From NCBI RefSeq assembly GCF_025398315.1, contig NZ_JAODOQ010000001.1:4698606-4762605 (forward strand): a stretch of DNA of 64,000 nucleotides. Reading direction: 5' to 3'. The first letter of the stretch is position 1. Every line of letters starts with the position of its first letter. Of the stretch, positions 26,990-37,325 are shown in pieces. The notes below the pieces were generated by a model that did not search any database, was not told the DNA's origin, and saw nothing but the letters and a program-made list of their open reading frames with translations. Position numbers and translations under genes: made by a program. This DNA comes from Shewanella phaeophyticola (GTDB lineage: Bacteria > Pseudomonadota > Gammaproteobacteria > Enterobacterales > Shewanellaceae).

Positions 26990-27862
26990 CTAAATAATCT
27001 CTAGAAACGCGCTAATGATTGGATCGTTAGCGCGTTTTTCTTTGCAACAGCAGCCTAATTCAAAGGCCGGGATGTCAACTGGTGAAACCAATGTCTGGAT
27101 CCGCTCACGTACCGGACTGTTATGGATCACCGCATCTGGGCTTATGCCCACACCACAGCCTAGCGCCACCATCGACACGATAGCTTCTTGACCAGAAACT
27201 TGAGCGTAAATATTGGGCTTTATGCCCATTTGCTTAAACCATTGATCGATTCGTTTTCGGCCTGACTCATGGTCGGGGACAATATAGGGCAATTTTGCCC
27301 AATCAATATGACTTTGACTTACCCATTGTTGTACTTGGCATTGCATTAATGGGGCGATGACGGAAATAGGCACCTTGTCTATGGGCGTAAAGTGCAGAGT
27401 ATTTGGGAACACCTCAGGTAAAGCAATAATGGCGATATCGGTACGATTTTTTTGGATCTGGCTCACGGCGTTAGCAGGGTCGCCAGTGGTGAGATGAATA
27501 TCGACATGTGGATGGTCGCGTCTAAAGCGGTCGAGCAACGCTGGCAAATGGCTGTATGCCGCGGTGACCGAGCAATATAAATTCAGGTTGCCGCGTAAAT
27601 ATTGCTGACTCGGGTCAATTCGGCTGCGCAGTTGGCTCCAGTCTGCCAATGTTTGTTCGGCAAAGCGCTTAAACTCTAATCCGGCATGAGTCATGGTAAC
27701 GCTGCGGTTGTCGCGTTCAAACAACTTACTGCCGACTTCATCTTCTAAACGTTGTAACGCCCGGCTGAGTGTTGATGGGCTGACATGAGATTGTTCAGCT
27801 GTTTTGGCAAAATGCAGGCTATCACATAAGTGCAAATACAATTTTAGAGAACGAATATCCAT
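26990..27862 (-). CDS. ilvY: IlvY, LysR-type activator of ilvC
   Basis: Predicted 290 residues from ATG 27862 (MDIRSLKLYLHLCDSLHFAKTA), which aligns with the E. coli IlvY start; upstream in-frame ATGs at 27877 and 27925 would add residues not in the family. The helix-turn-helix is SHVSPSTLSRALQRLE, and the effector domain includes CSVTAAYSHLPALLDRFRRDHP and GQEAIVSMVALGCGVGISPD. IlvY binds acetolactate or acetohydroxybutyrate and activates ilvC, which is divergently transcribed 188 bases away, with an operator-like palindrome between. Confidence 0.93.
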   Translation of the reverse strand: MDIRSLKLYLHLCDSLHFAKTAEQSHVSPSTLSRALQRLEDEVGSKLFERDNRSVTMTHAGLEFKRFAEQTLADWSQLRSRIDPSQQYLRGNLNLYCSVTAAYSHLPALLDRFRRDHPHVDIHLTTGDPANAVSQIQKNRTDIAIIALPEVFPNTLHFTPIDKVPISVIAPLMQCQVQQWVSQSHIDWAKLPYIVPDHESGRKRIDQWFKQMGIKPNIYAQVSGQEAIVSMVALGCGVGISPDAVIHNSPVRERIQTLVSPVDIPAFELGCCCKEKRANDPIISAFLEII

Positions 27863-27904
27863 AATTAGCGTTTCCATAAAGAGGATTAACTCATCAAAAT
27901 AGCG

Positions 27905-27925
27905 ATGTTGCGTTTTATGCAACAT
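27905..27925. promoter_or_regulatory. Probable IlvY operator
   Basis: Perfect inverted repeat ATGTTGC-N7-GCAACAT in the divergent ilvY/ilvC region, containing the T-N11-A core of LysR boxes (TGC-N7-GCA). It lies about 40 bases upstream of the ilvY start codon. Confidence 0.65.
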
Positions 27926-28049
27926 TACATGCCGAATATATCATTTTAAGCAATGAGATGGATAGGCTATAGTCAACTCAATCGCAAAGTTTGAGTGTGT
28001 GTCAAACATAAATTGCGTCCCAAATTTTATATTTTTAAGGTGGTATCAG

Positions 28050-29531
28050 ATGGCTAACTATTTTAACTCTCTGAATTTACGTCAACAATTAGCTCAATTA
28101 GCACAATGCCGCTTCATGGACCGCACTGAGTTCAGTGACGGCTGCGAATACATCAAAGATTGGAACATTGTTATTTTAGGTTGTGGTGCACAAGGCCTTA
28201 ACCAAGGTTTGAACATGCGAGACTCAGGCCTAAACATCTCTTTTGCGTTACGCCCAGCAGCGATCACTGAAAAGCGTGCATCTTGGCAAAAAGCCACTGA
28301 TAACGGCTTTAAAGTCGGTACATTTGAAGAGCTTGTGCCAGCCGCAGACTTAGTGCTTAACCTTACGCCAGACAAGCAACACACCAATGTTGTTAATGCC
28401 GTTATGCCATTAATGAAGCAAGGTTCTACGCTAGCGTATTCACACGGTTTCAACATTGTTGAAGAAGGCATGCAAGTGCGTTCAGACATTACTGTCATCA
28501 TGGTTGCACCTAAGTGTCCAGCAACAGAAGTACGTGAAGAATATAAGCGTGGATTTGGCGTACCAACACTGATTGCTGTTCACCCAGAAAACGATCCAAA
28601 CGGTGATGGCTTAGCAATAGCTAAAGCCTATGCAAGTGCAACCGGTGGTGACCGTGCTGGTGTATTGATGTCATCTTTTGTTGCTGAAGTTAAGTCAGAT
28701 TTGATGGGCGAGCAAACCATTTTATGCGGTATGTTACAAACCGGTGCCATTTTAGGTTATGAGAAAATGGTTGCTGATGGTGTTGAGCCTGGTTATGCCG
28801 GCAAGCTTATTCAGCAAGGTTGGGAAACGGTTACCGAAGCACTTAAGCACGGCGGCATCACTAACATGATGGATCGTTTATCAAACCCTGCAAAAATTAA
28901 AGCGTTTGATATGGCTGAAGAGCTAAAAGAAATCCTTAAGCCGCTATTTGAAAAGCACATGGATGACATTATCAGCGGTGAGTTTTCTCGCACTATGATG
29001 GAAGACTGGGCTAATGATGACGCTAACTTGTTACGTTGGAGAGCAGAAACCAACGAAACCGCGTTTGAAAATGCACCAACAACGTCTGAGCATATTGATG
29101 AGCAAACGTATTTCGACAAAGGCATCTTCTTGGTTGCGATGATCAAAGCCGGTGTTGAACTAGCATTCGATACCATGGTTGCTGCAGGTATTGTTGAAGA
29201 GTCGGCTTATTACGAGTCATTACATGAAACACCATTAATTGCTAACACGATTGCGCGTAAGCGTTTATATGAAATGAACGTGGTTATTTCGGACACAGCT
29301 GAATACGGTTGTTACTTATTCAACCACGCAGCGGTACCCATGTTACGTGACTACGTGAACGCTATGTCTTCAGAGTTTTTAGGTGCTGGTCTTGCTGAAG
29401 CGTCAAACGGTGTTGATAACCAACGTTTAATTGAAGTAAATGAGCAAATTCGTCATACAGACGTTGAGTTTATCGGTGCTGAATTACGCGGTTACATGAC
29501 AGACATGAAGCGCATTGTTGAAGCGGGCTAA
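28050..29531 (+). CDS. ilvC: Ketol-acid reductoisomerase, class II
   Basis: NADPH-dependent enzyme that isomerises and reduces acetolactate or acetohydroxybutyrate in Val/Ile/Leu synthesis. Predicted 493 residues, the long class II form typical of enterobacteria. Start ATG 28050 is set by TAAGGTGG. The Rossmann motif is GCGAQGLNQGLNMRDSG, followed by LNLTPDKQH, VAPKCPATEVREEY, and DLMGEQTILCGMLQTG with metal-binding acidic residues. The C-terminal duplicated knotted domain is complete, ending MTDMKRIVEAG. No frameshift. Regulated by IlvY from the divergent gene. Confidence 0.97.
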   Translation: MANYFNSLNLRQQLAQLAQCRFMDRTEFSDGCEYIKDWNIVILGCGAQGLNQGLNMRDSGLNISFALRPAAITEKRASWQKATDNGFKVGTFEELVPAADLVLNLTPDKQHTNVVNAVMPLMKQGSTLAYSHGFNIVEEGMQVRSDITVIMVAPKCPATEVREEYKRGFGVPTLIAVHPENDPNGDGLAIAKAYASATGGDRAGVLMSSFVAEVKSDLMGEQTILCGMLQTGAILGYEKMVADGVEPGYAGKLIQQGWETVTEALKHGGITNMMDRLSNPAKIKAFDMAEELKEILKPLFEKHMDDIISGEFSRTMMEDWANDDANLLRWRAETNETAFENAPTTSEHIDEQTYFDKGIFLVAMIKAGVELAFDTMVAAGIVEESAYYESLHETPLIANTIARKRLYEMNVVISDTAEYGCYLFNHAAVPMLRDYVNAMSSEFLGAGLAEASNGVDNQRLIEVNEQIRHTDVEFIGAELRGYMTDMKRIVEAG

Positions 29532-29807
29532 GCGTTAAAAAACGGATGTAGTACCTGTTCAGAGATTGGTTGTAAAAAATGTGTAGTCGGACAGGCATCA
29601 ATGAAGCGACCCAATACACCATATTGGGTCGTGGAAAAACAAATTGTTAGATTGGGTTCAATGTTATTTTGAGCGAACTCATAAGTTAAGTTTTTGTTGT
29701 TGTTTGCATTGTCTCGGCAGGGAAGCTGAATTTTTTTTACAAAGGCGATTTTTTAGTTGTGTTTGATAAAACTTTTATGGTACTAGTTAGTCATACCGTA
29801 ACGTTTA
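29532..29807. other. Intergenic region after ilvC, with a hairpin
   Basis: A strong hairpin CGACCCAATA / TATTGGGTCG lies at 29607-29631 with a five-base loop but no T run on the plus side. It may still end or stabilise the ilvC mRNA. The rest is AT-rich and has no gene. Confidence 0.5.
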
Positions 29808-29836
29808 TTGAACATAAGCGAACGAAAAAATATTAA
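29808..29836 (+). promoter_or_regulatory. Possible promoter of the ilvLGMDA leader
   Basis: TTGAAC (29808-29813), a 17-base spacer, and TATTAA (29831-29836). It lies very close to the leader peptide's AGGA (29843), so a promoter further upstream is also possible. Confidence 0.3.
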
Positions 29837-29860
29837 AAACTTAGGATACAGTCTAAAAAC

Positions 29861-29956
29861 ATGTTAAACCGCGCAGCCATGCTCATTCTCGTGATTATTA
29901 CCGTAGTGATTATCAAGTCACAGCGGGGGTGGCGTTTGACAACTAGACTGACCTAA
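29861..29956 (+). CDS. ilvL: IlvL attenuation leader peptide
   Basis: A 31-residue open frame from ATG 29861 to TAA 29956 with AGGA upstream. After MLNRAAM it runs through a cluster of branched-chain codons (LILVIITVVII), a hallmark of leader peptides for ilv operons. Ribosome stalling at these codons when Val, Ile or Leu-tRNA is scarce would leave AGCGGGGGT (29922-29930) free to pair with ACCCCCGCT (29978-29986), blocking the terminator that follows. It resembles E. coli ilvL in length and logic. Confidence 0.85.
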   Translation: MLNRAAMLILVIITVVIIKSQRGWRLTTRLT

Positions 29957-29972
29957 GAGTCACAAAGATTGC

Positions 29973-30008
29973 AAAAAACCCCCGCTCCGAAAGCGACCGG
30001 GGGTTTTT
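29973..30008 (+). terminator. ilv attenuator terminator
   Basis: AAAAAACCCCCG / CGGGGG-TTTTT hairpin (with inner GCT / AGC) directly after the leader peptide. Its left arm overlaps the nine bases that are exactly complementary to 29922-29930 inside ilvL, giving mutually exclusive structures. Confidence 0.9.
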
Positions 30009-30013
30009 AGTTT

Positions 30014-30297
30014 CTAGGGTCTGTTGATCTTTGCTGTTTGAATTTTGTTCGAGTTAAAAACGTTTTAATCGAGGCGAATGGATTGATGCCTAGCAATCTA
30101 AGCAACTCTTTATTCGCAAAGAGTCATTCAACAAAGAGTAAAACGTTTTTAGCCGAACCCTTCGGGCAGCGTTTGTTGGCCATTTTTACTGCGTTATCGA
30201 CTTTTTATGTAGAATAACTACACCTCAAAGTCTCTGCCTTGTAGAAATGGCCAACAATTCGCTGCAAAAATAACCTTGAAAGATCAACAGACCCTAG
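30014..30297. mobile_element. 284-bp MITE inserted between the ilv attenuator and ilvG
   Basis: Perfect 19-bp terminal inverted repeats CTAGGGTCTGTTGATCTTT (30014-30032) and its complement (30279-30297). Internal sequence contains further imperfect inverted segments (GTTGGCCATTTTTAC near 30173 against GTAGAAATGGCCAAC near 30241) and no gene. It begins five bases after the attenuator's T run, so every full-length ilvGMDA transcript must pass through it. CTAG is part of the repeat, so target duplication cannot be separated. Confidence 0.85.
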
Positions 30298-30372
30298 GCT
30301 TAAGTAAAAAATCAGCACCCAGATATCACATCAGTAGAGCAAGCAAAACATTGACGAAGTAGAGATAAAAAT

Positions 30373-32060
30373 ATGGAAGCAGGACAGAAAATGCGCGGCG
30401 CAGATGCAGTCATCAAAGTACTAGCAGCACATGGTGTTACCACGGTGTTTGGTTATCCTGGCGGGGCCATTATGCCCATTTACGATGCGCTCTATGGTAG
30501 CCCTGTTGAGCATCTACTCAGCCGCCACGAACAAGGCGCCGCATTTGCAGCCGTAGGTTATGCCCGTGCCAGCGGTAAAACCGGTGTTTGTTTTGCTACC
30601 TCAGGCTCAGGGGCAACTAATTTGGTCACCTCGTTGGCCGATGCCTTACTTGATTCTGTACCTCTAGTGGCCATCACCGGCCAGGTTTCTACAGCGGTGA
30701 TAGGCACCGATGCCTTTCAAGAAATCGATGTGCTTGGTATGTCACTGTCCTGTACCAAACACAGCTTTATGGTTACCGACATTAATGACTTAATCCCAAC
30801 CTTGTATCGTGCCTTTGAAGTTGCCGCTGAAGGAAGGCCACTGATCCTGTATTGGTTGATATCCCAAAAGACATTCAAATTGCTGAACTTGAGTACAAAA
30901 CTCCATTACAAAGTGTCGCAGAGGAACCTCACGCGACACAAACAGAGCTTGACGCTGCCATCGAGCTGCTGACTCAAACCACTAAGCCTATGTTATATGT
31001 TGGCGGTGGTGTCGGTATGGCGGGCGCAGTATCTCATTTACGTGAGTTTATTGATGTCACAGGTATTCCGTCGGTTGCAACGCTTAAAGGCTTAGGCAGT
31101 GTTGCCCATGGTACCAAAGGGTATTTAGGCATGTTGGGTATGCACGGGGGTAAAGGGGCTAACTTAGCCGTGCAGGAGTGTGATTTATTAATCGTCGTCG
31201 GTGCCCGTTTTGATGACCGAGTCACTGGGCGATTAGCCAGCTTTGCCAGTAACGCCAAAGTGCTTCATTTAGATATTGATGCGGCTGAATTGGGTAAATT
31301 ACGCCTAGCTGAAGTGGCTATTGCCGCTGATTTACGTCAAGTCTTACCGGCATTAACAACAGCTGTTCGCGGTAAAATGGCCATAAGCCAATGGCAAGCA
31401 GAAGTCGATGCATTAGGGCGTCAGCATCAATGGGATTATCAGCACCCAGGTGAGTTGATATACGCACCAGCCATGTTGCGTCGTTTAGCCAATAAATTAC
31501 CTGAAGACAGTGTGGTTGCGTGCGATGTTGGCCAGCACCAAATGTGGGTTGCTCAGCATATGTGGTTTCGTCGCCCTGAAGATCATTTGTCGAGCGCAGG
31601 CCTTGGTACTATGGGGTTTGGTTTGCCAGCGGCAATTGGTGCTCAGGTGGCTCGCCCAGATGCTACCGTGGTCACAGTATCCGGTGATGGCTCATTTATG
31701 ATGAATGTCCAAGAGTTAACTACCATTAAACGTCGTAAACTGCCGGTTAAAATTTTACTGATAGACAATCAAAAATTAGGCATGGTTAAGCAGTGGCAGC
31801 AGCTGTTTTTTGAAGAGCGCTATAGCGAGACAGATTTGTCTGACAACCCTAACTTTGTATTAATGGCGTCGGCTTTTGATATTCCTGGCCGGACGATTAA
31901 TCACGCAGCTCAAGTAGAACAAGCACTCGATGAAATGCTTAATAGCAGTAGCTCTTACATGCTGCACGTAGCGATTGATGATGCCTTTAATGTATGGCCA
32001 TTAGTCCCACCCGGAGCCAGCAACAGCGACATGATGGATCAAATGGAGAAGCAAACATGA
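30373..32060 (+). CDS. ilvG: Acetolactate synthase II large subunit, one frameshift
   Basis: ThDP-dependent enzyme that condenses pyruvate with pyruvate or 2-ketobutyrate, the first common step. Motifs are GYPGGAIMPIYDAL, the ThDP-activating Glu in RHEQGAAFAA, SGSGATNLVTSLADA, and the ThDP-binding GDGSFMMNVQELTT. The first frame fails after AAEGRP (about 30845) where the family reads GPVLVDIPKD; the second frame resumes at LVDIPKD. E. coli K-12 also has a natural ilvG frameshift, but here the break matches the Gly-Pro pattern seen across the window, so it is likely artefactual. It overlaps ilvM by ATGA. Confidence 0.93.
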
Positions 32061-32314
32061 TGCATAATCTTGAAATAACCGTTCAACAACGTCCAGAAGT
32101 GCTAGAACGTGTATTGCGTGTCACTCGCCATCGTGGATTTAAAGTCACCCAAATGCAGATGCGCATCAATGACGATGCTAGTATGGCTGTAGAACTATGG
32201 GTTGAGGCTGAGCGCGCAATCGAACTGTTAAGTAACCAGCTGACTAAATTAATTGATGTCACCCAATGCAAAGTGATGCCTGCAGTATCTCTTGGGCAAG
32301 CAGCAAACAGCTAA
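32057..32314 (+). CDS. ilvM: Acetolactate synthase II small (regulatory) subunit
   Basis: Predicted 85 residues from ATG 32057, overlapping the ilvG stop (ATGA) for translational coupling. It is a single ACT-type domain (MMHNLEITVQQRPEVLERVLRVTRHRGFKV, MAVELWVEAERAIELLSNQLTKLIDV), like E. coli IlvM, which stabilises IlvG but confers little valine feedback. Confidence 0.92.
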   Translation: MMHNLEITVQQRPEVLERVLRVTRHRGFKVTQMQMRINDDASMAVELWVEAERAIELLSNQLTKLIDVTQCKVMPAVSLGQAANS

Positions 32315-32393
32315 ACATACATTATTACCCATTTTAATGGGCTATTTGTGATAACACAGGTAACCCGCACCACATTACACAAGGATATTTGCA

Positions 32394-34256
32394 ATGCCAA
32401 AATTACGTTCAGCAACCAGTACCGAAGGCCGCAACATGGCAGGTGCCCGCGCACTATGGCGTGCGACGGGGGTAAAAGAAACCGATTTTGGTAAGCCAAT
32501 TATTGCGATTGCCAACTCATTTACTCAATTTGTACCAGGCCATGTACATTTAAAAGACATGGGGGCACTTGTTGCTAGCGCAATTGAAGAAGTCGGCGGT
32601 ATTGCTAAAGAATTTAACACCATTGCAGTAGACGACGGCATTGCCATGGGGCATGGCGGTATGTTGTACAGCTTGCCATCGCGTGAGCTGATTGCAGACA
32701 GTGTCGAATATATGGTTAATGCGCATTGTGCAGATGCGCTAGTGTGTATCTCAAACTGCGACAAAATCACTCCTGGCATGTTAATGGCCGCACTGCGATT
32801 AAATATTCCGGTCATTTTTGTGTCTGGCGGACCAATGGAAGCCGGTAAAACCAAACTGTCTGATCAGCTCATTAAGCTTGATTTAGTCGATGCTATGGTT
32901 GCTGGCGCTGATACCAATGTTAGCGATGCAGACAGTAAGCAAATTGAACGCAGCGCTTGTCCAACCTGTGGTTCGTGTTCTGGTATGTTTACTGCTAACT
33001 CGATGAACTGTTTAACAGAAGCCTTAGGATTGTCATTACCGGGTAATGGGTCGATGTTGGCGACTCACGCCGATCGCCGCGAATTGTTTTTAGAAGCTGG
33101 CCGCCGGATAATGAAGTTGGCTGAGCGCTATTATAAGTACGATGATGAAAATGCATTACCGCGTAATATTGCGTCTTTTAAAGCATTTGAGAATGCCACC
33201 GCTTTAGACATCGCCATGGGTGGTTCATCTAATACCGTATTGCATTTATTAGCCGCAGCCCAAGAAGCTGAATTAGCCTTTGATATGGCTGATATTGATC
33301 GCATGTCGCGCCTTGTTCCGCACTTATGTAAAGTGGCGCCATCTACCCCTAAATACCATATGGAAGATGTACACCGTGCTGGTGGAGTGATGGGGATTTT
33401 GGGTGAGTTAGACAGAGCAGGCTTATTGCATAACGACGTACCACACGTGGCAGCAGATAACGGCGGCGACTTGAAATCTGTGTTAGCTAAGTACGATTTA
33501 AAGCAAACCAACGACCCAGAAGTGATTCGTTTTTATAGCGCAGGTACCAGCAGGGATTCCGACCACTAAAGCTTTTAGTCAAGATTGCCGTTGGGACAGT
33601 GTTGATGATGACCGTGAAAATGGCTGTATCCGCGCACGTGAATTTGCGTTCAGTCAAGAAGGTGGCTTAGCAGTTCTTGCGGGTAACGTGGCAACTGATG
33701 GTTGTATTGTTAAAACCGCTGGTGTTGACGAGTCAAACTTAATGTTTGTCGGGAGCGCTCGGGTTTATGAAAGCCAGGATGATGCCGTAGCCGGTATTCT
33801 TGGTGGTGAAGTTGTTGCGGGTGACGTGGTGGTGATTCGTTACGAAGGCTCTAAAGGCGGCTTCAGGTATGCAAGAAATGTTATACCCAACCACATACCT
33901 TAAATCACGTGGCTTAGGCACTCAGTGTGCGCTGATCACTGATGGCCGTTTCTCTGGTGGTACATCGGGTTTATCAATTGGCCATATTTCACCAGAAGCC
34001 GCATCCGGTGGTGCCATTGCATTGATTGAAAATAGTGACCAAATTGCCATTGATATTCCAAAGCGAAGCATTCAATTGAATGTGAGTGACGATGAATTAA
34101 CTCGTCGCCGTGACGCAATGAACGCTAAGGCCACCATTGGGTTGGAAGCCTGTAGCACGTGAGCGTTATGTCTCTTTAGCGTTAAAAGCGTACGCGCTGT
34201 TAGCGACCAGTGCAGATAAAGGTGCAGTACGCGATCGCACCAAACTGGAGGGGTAG
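32394..34256 (+). CDS. ilvD: Dihydroxy-acid dehydratase, three frameshifts
   Basis: Fe-S dehydratase that makes the 2-keto acids of Val and Ile. Start ATG 32394 (MPKLRSATSTEGRNMAGARALWR) follows AAGGA. Cluster ligands lie in CISNCDKITPGML and CPTCGSCSGMF. The frame breaks at about 33544 (SAGT-SRD in place of SAGPAGIPTT), 33863 (KGG-FRY in place of KGGPGMQEM) and 34135 (AKATIG in place of a Gly-rich AKG..GWKP), resuming each time in the right sequence, to the end TSADKGAVRDRTKLEG and TAG 34256. The first two breaks are at Gly-Pro; the third fits AAGGGCCCATTGGG. All breaks are one base gained. Confidence 0.93.
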
Positions 34257-34257
34257 C

Positions 34258-35827
34258 ATGTTGGCTTTGGCGTCTCAAACTCAATTAGATCTAGCGCATT
34301 ATTATTTGCAGAAAATTTTGCTGTCATCTGTATACGATGTCGCTAAAGTGACGCCACTGTCGAGCATGAATAAGTTATCAGCTCGCTTTGGTTGTCAGGT
34401 GTACTTAAAGCGTGAAGATATGCAGCCTGTGCATTCATTTAAGTTACGTGGTGCTTACAACCGCATTGCTGCGCTAACTCAAGATGAATGTGATAAAGGC
34501 GTGGTGTGTGCCTCTGCGGGTAATCATGCTCAGGGCGTAGCCATGTCGGCGGCGAGCCGTGGCATTGATGCCGTGATTGTCATGCCTAGTACCACGCCAG
34601 ACATTAAAATTGATGCGGTGCGCCGCCTTGGTGGCAACGTGGTGTTGCATGGCCAAGCGTTTGATCAAGCAAATGATTATGCGAAAAACTTATCGGCAAC
34701 TGAAGGGCGTGTGTATATCGCGCCATTTGATGACGAGGCCGTTATCGCCGGTCAAGGCACCATTGCTCAAGAAATGGTACAGCAACAGCGTGATATTGAA
34801 GTGGTTTTTGTGCCCGTGGGCGGTGGCGGTTTAATTGCGGGGATAGCGGCGTATTACAAAGCCGTTATGCCACAAGTCAAAATTATTGGTGTTGAGCCAG
34901 AAGATGCAGCGTGTTTAAAAGCGGCGTTAGAAGCGGATGAGCCAGTAACCTTACCTCAGGTCGGTTTATTTGCCGACGGCGTCGCGGTAAAGCGTATCGG
35001 CACAGAACCTTTTAGGCTGGCACGTGAATACGTTGACCATGTGGTCACAGTGACCTCGGATGAAATTTGCGCTGCAGTTAAAGATATTTTTGAAGACACC
35101 CGTGCTATTGCTGAGCCTGCTGGTGCATTATCAATTGCGGTAGCTTAAAAAGTATATGGCATTACAGGGTGACAGTAATGATGCGCCTAAAAAAGCCGCA
35201 GCCATATTAAGCGGGGCTAACGTTAACTTTCATAGCCTTCGCTATGTGTCAGAGCGTTGTGAACTTGGCGAGCAGAAAGAAGCGGTATTAGCGGTTAAAG
35301 TCCCTGAAAAACCGGGCAGTTTTTTACGCTTTTGTGAGCTACTTGATAAACGCCCAATGACCGAATTTAACTACCGTTTTAGCAGTCGAGAAGTGGCGGT
35401 GGTGTTTGCCGGCATTCGTTTAACGGGTGGTCAAGCAGAACTTGCAGAGATTATTGCTAACCTCGAGTTAGAAGGTTTTGACGTTCAAGATTTATCTCAA
35501 GATGAAACCGCTAAGTTGCATGTACGCTATATGGTCGGTGGTCATCCTCTTGAGCCGTTAGAAGAACGCTTATTTAGCTTTGAATTTCCTGAACATCCTG
35601 GCGCTTTGCTGAAGTTTTTAACGACCTTGCAAAGTAAATGGAATATTAGTTTGTTCCATTATCGTAATCATGGCGCTGCATTTGGCCGTGTATTAGCCGG
35701 GTTCGAAGTGCCCACAAATGATGACGATGCTTTTGCGCAATTTTTAACGGATTTAGGGTTTGTCTATCAAGAAGAAACTCACAGCCCAGCTTACCAGTTA
35801 TTTTTGAATAGCCCTAAAGCGGAGTAA
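34258..35827 (+). CDS. ilvA: Biosynthetic threonine deaminase, one frameshift
   Basis: PLP enzyme that converts threonine to 2-ketobutyrate, the committed isoleucine step. Start ATG 34258 is two bases after the ilvD stop. The catalytic domain has VYLKREDMQPVHSFKLRGAY (PLP lysine in SFK) and PVGGGGLIAGIA. The C-terminal regulatory part from about 35230 has two ACT-like units (KVPEKPGSFLRFCELL; EFPEHPGALLKFLTTL) for Ile feedback. A stop after GALSIAVA (35146) is followed in another frame by KYMALQGDSNDAPKKA. A loss of about five bases (GTAGC-GGGCC-TTAAAAAG would fit) explains it. Confidence 0.93.
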
Positions 35828-35892
35828 GAACAACAAGTTCGATGCAAATAACACTTTAAAGTGGTTAATATATTGCTGAACTTTAAATAATG

Positions 35893-35926
35893 ATCACATT
35901 GGGGTGATTTAACATCCCAATGTGAT
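35893..35926. terminator. Hairpin downstream of the ilv operon
   Basis: Perfect 11-bp arms ATCACATTGGG / CCCAATGTGAT with a 12-base loop, 66 bases after ilvA. The T run is weak (ATATTGTCT), so termination is probable but unproven. Confidence 0.5.
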
Positions 35927-36099
35927 ATTGTCTGTGCACCAAAAACGAAAATATATTCGTAGGTGATAACCCACATCGCCAAAGTGTGATGTCATTAGTA
36001 CATCATATGATTGTGACGGGTTGCTTATATGTAGGGTAAATTTTCCATGCGCTTGTTGCGATGCACTGGCGTGTACGACCTCATTTTAAGGAGACATTG

Positions 36100-37238
36100 A
36101 TGTTACCCGTGCCAACTATTCCAGCCTTTATGCCACCGCGCCGTACCTTAATGAGACTTAGCTGCCATCTGATGTGTATCCAGAAGTGCTTGCCGCGCAG
36201 TCTCGACCGACTATTGGTCATTTAGACCCGTTATTTGTGAGCATGATGGATGAGCTAAAAAGCTTGATCCAATATGCTTTTCAAACCAAAAACGAAATGA
36301 CCTTAGCGGTATCCGCACCTGGTAGTGCTGGCATGGAAACCTGTTTTGTTAATTTGGTTGAACCTGGCGAAAAGGTTATCGTGTGCCGCAACGGTGTGTT
36401 TGGTGAACGTATGCGCCAAAATGTTGAACGTGTTGGTGGTGTTGCCGTTGTGGTCGACAATGAATGGGGCGAGCCTGTGTGTCCTGATAAAGTTGAAGCT
36501 GCACTGGTGGCAAACCCCGATGCCAAGTTTTTAGCCTTTGTGCATGCAGAAACCTCAACCGGGGCATTATCTGATGCCCAAACCTTATGCACGTTAGCGC
36601 AATTACACGACTGTATTAGCATTGTTGATGCGGTAACGTCATTAGGTGGTGTTGAGTTACTGGTAGATGAGTGGGGCATTGATGCGATTTATTCCGGCAG
36701 CCAAAAATGTCTGTCATGCGTACCGGGCTTATCGCCAGTGTCTTTCTCGCCTAAAGCTGTGGCTAAGATTAAAGCGCGCACTACGCCAGTACAAAGCTGG
36801 TTTTTAGACCAAACTTTGGTGATGGGATATTGGGGCAATGACAGCGGTGCTAAGCGCAGTTATCACCATACCGCCCCGGTTAATGCGCTTTATGCATTGC
36901 ATGAAGCATTGCGCTTATTGGCTAATGAAGGCTTAGAAAATGCCTGGGCAAGACATCGAAAAATGCACCTGTTATTGCGTGATGGTTTAACCCAGTTAGG
37001 GCTTACGTTTGTGGTAGATGAAGCGTCGAGATTGCCACAATTAAACGCTGTGTATATTCCAGAAGGTGTTGATGATGCCGCAGTGCGAAAACATCTGTTA
37101 GAAGAGTACAACCTTGAGATCGGTGCAGGCTTAGGAGCTTTAGCGGGTAAAGCATGGCGTATCGGCTTAATGGGTTTTGGTGCTCGCCGTGAAAACGTGG
37201 CTTTGTGCTTACGGGCTTTACAAGAGTCGTTAAGCTAA
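36100..37238 (+). CDS. Class V aminotransferase (alanine/serine-glyoxylate type), frameshifted near the start
   Basis: PLP-dependent fold-type I enzyme of the serine-pyruvate/alanine-glyoxylate group. Start ATG 36100 (MLPVPTIPAFMPPRRTLM) has AAGGAGAC upstream. The family then reads GPGPSDV; here the sequence AGACTTAGCTG disturbs that block and the frame resumes at DVYPEVLAAQ (36171). Later motifs are SAPGSAGMETCFVN, VHAETSTGA, VDAVTSLGGVELLVDEWGIDAIYSG and the PLP lysine in SGSQKCLSCVPG. The C-terminal domain is complete. The double Gly-Pro at the break fits the window-wide error pattern. It lies downstream of ilvA but separated by a hairpin and 270 bases, so probably has its own promoter. 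Confidence 0.88.
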
Positions 37239-37268
37239 CTCGTTATAATCATAGCGGTTTACCGATAC

Positions 37269-37298
37269 AAAAAATGACGCTAATGAGCGTCATTTTTT
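37269..37298. terminator. Bidirectional terminator between the aminotransferase and ubiK
   Basis: AAAAAATGACGC / GCGTCATTTTTT hairpin with A and T tracts on both sides, placed between convergent genes. Confidence 0.9.
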
Positions 37299-37325
37299 AT
37301 TGAATAATGGGTTTGTTGAACACGA

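Noticed and set aside
30373..32060. Natural ilvG frameshift as in E. coli K-12
   Set aside because: The break lies at a Gly-Pro pair like most other breaks in the window, so a shared technical cause is more likely than an independent regulatory mutation.
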